Origin: an uncultured Pirellula sp.
GTDB taxonomy: Bacteria > Planctomycetota > Planctomycetia > Pirellulales > Pirellulaceae
Reading direction: 5' to 3'
Assembly: GCA_903858115.1 (NCBI GenBank)
Contig: CAIOHR010000033.1
Location: forward strand, 1 to 64,000
Length of the DNA stretch: 64,000 bases
A model generated the notes under the pieces. The model had not been told where the DNA came from. It saw nothing but the letters and a program-made list of their open reading frames with translations, and ran no database searches. Of the stretch, positions 63,903 through 64,000 are shown in pieces. Made by a program: the position numbers and the translations under genes. The number at the start of each line of letters is the position of its first letter. Within the stretch, counting starts at the first letter, position 1.

Positions 63903-64000
63903 TGCTTTGCTCCTCTCCATCGGTTGAACGCAAAAGTTGATCGATGTGTTCTGGGGATCCTCAACTCGCACTCTTTAATATATCAGCCCAAACTTGATCG

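Noticed and set aside
1-64000. tRNA or rRNA genes
   Set aside because: No cloverleaf-consistent T-arm sequence or rRNA-like segment was noticed in the gaps, though small RNAs cannot be excluded by eye.

Overview
The window looks like a chromosomal segment of a planctomycete, probably Pirellulales or Rhodopirellula-like. The evidence is the density of families that are typical of or largely confined to that phylum: DUF1549/DUF1553 cytochromes, paired DUF1501 proteins, ThuA/propeller/HEAT/haem multidomain proteins, Tat-exported Gfo/Idh/MocA oxidoreductases, a Cys-rich OmpL-like porin, a TPR protein kinase coupled to an ECF sigma factor, a fused SecDF and a DUF1598-like protein. Shine-Dalgarno sites are often weak or absent. 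I found no rRNA, tRNA or CRISPR array.

Layout. 0-2 kb is a mobile-element region: a truncated transposase fragment and a full-length REP-associated tyrosine transposase (RAYT). 2-5.3 kb holds a three-domain fusion (aldo/keto reductase, polynucleotide-kinase-like kinase, HAD-IIIA phosphatase) downstream of an iron-dependent alcohol dehydrogenase. 5.8-9 kb has a porin and a CPA2 antiporter that converge on a shared terminator. 9.3-21 kb runs in one direction: a Tat-exported oxidoreductase, RNase PH, then a redox cluster of DUF1549/1553 cytochrome, two tandem DUF1501 paralogues, a five-CxxCH cytochrome and a beta-propeller protein. 21-30.6 kb contains secreted enzymes: a DUF1598-like protein, prolyl oligopeptidase, DUF4105 lipoprotein, VPS10/BNR-repeat protein and an alpha/beta hydrolase.

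30.6-31.5 kb is a gene-poor scar with a RAYT remnant, a perfect 13-bp inverted repeat and a threefold 20-bp tandem repeat. 31.5-35.1 kb is a lipid A operon on the minus strand (Skp/OmpH, LpxC, LpxA, a cytosolic Gfo/Idh oxidoreductase). 35.4-41.2 kb has an M28 peptidase divergent from yajC-secDF. 41.2-45.3 kb has a DUF3472 protein, a second Tat-exported oxidoreductase and a glycerophosphodiester phosphodiesterase. 45.3-46 kb is packed with inverted repeats. 46-52.7 kb has the large ThuA-haem protein, a HEAT-repeat lipoprotein and a lipoprotein sialidase. 52.8-56.9 kb is the kinase-sigma pair. 56.9-59.8 kb is a PiT phosphate transporter with a TAXI-type binding protein. 60-63.9 kb has a DUF1415 protein, an FHA/ParA/glutaminase operon and a Uma2 nuclease-like protein.

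How it fits together. Much of the window serves the envelope and polysaccharide breakdown: exported oxidoreductases, multihaem proteins, sialidase, peptidases, porin, Sec and lipid A machinery. Three signalling or hybrid modules stand out as little described: the reductase-kinase-phosphatase fusion, the FHA-ParA-glutaminase operon and the TAXI-PiT pair. All family assignments come from reading motifs by eye. No database search was run.
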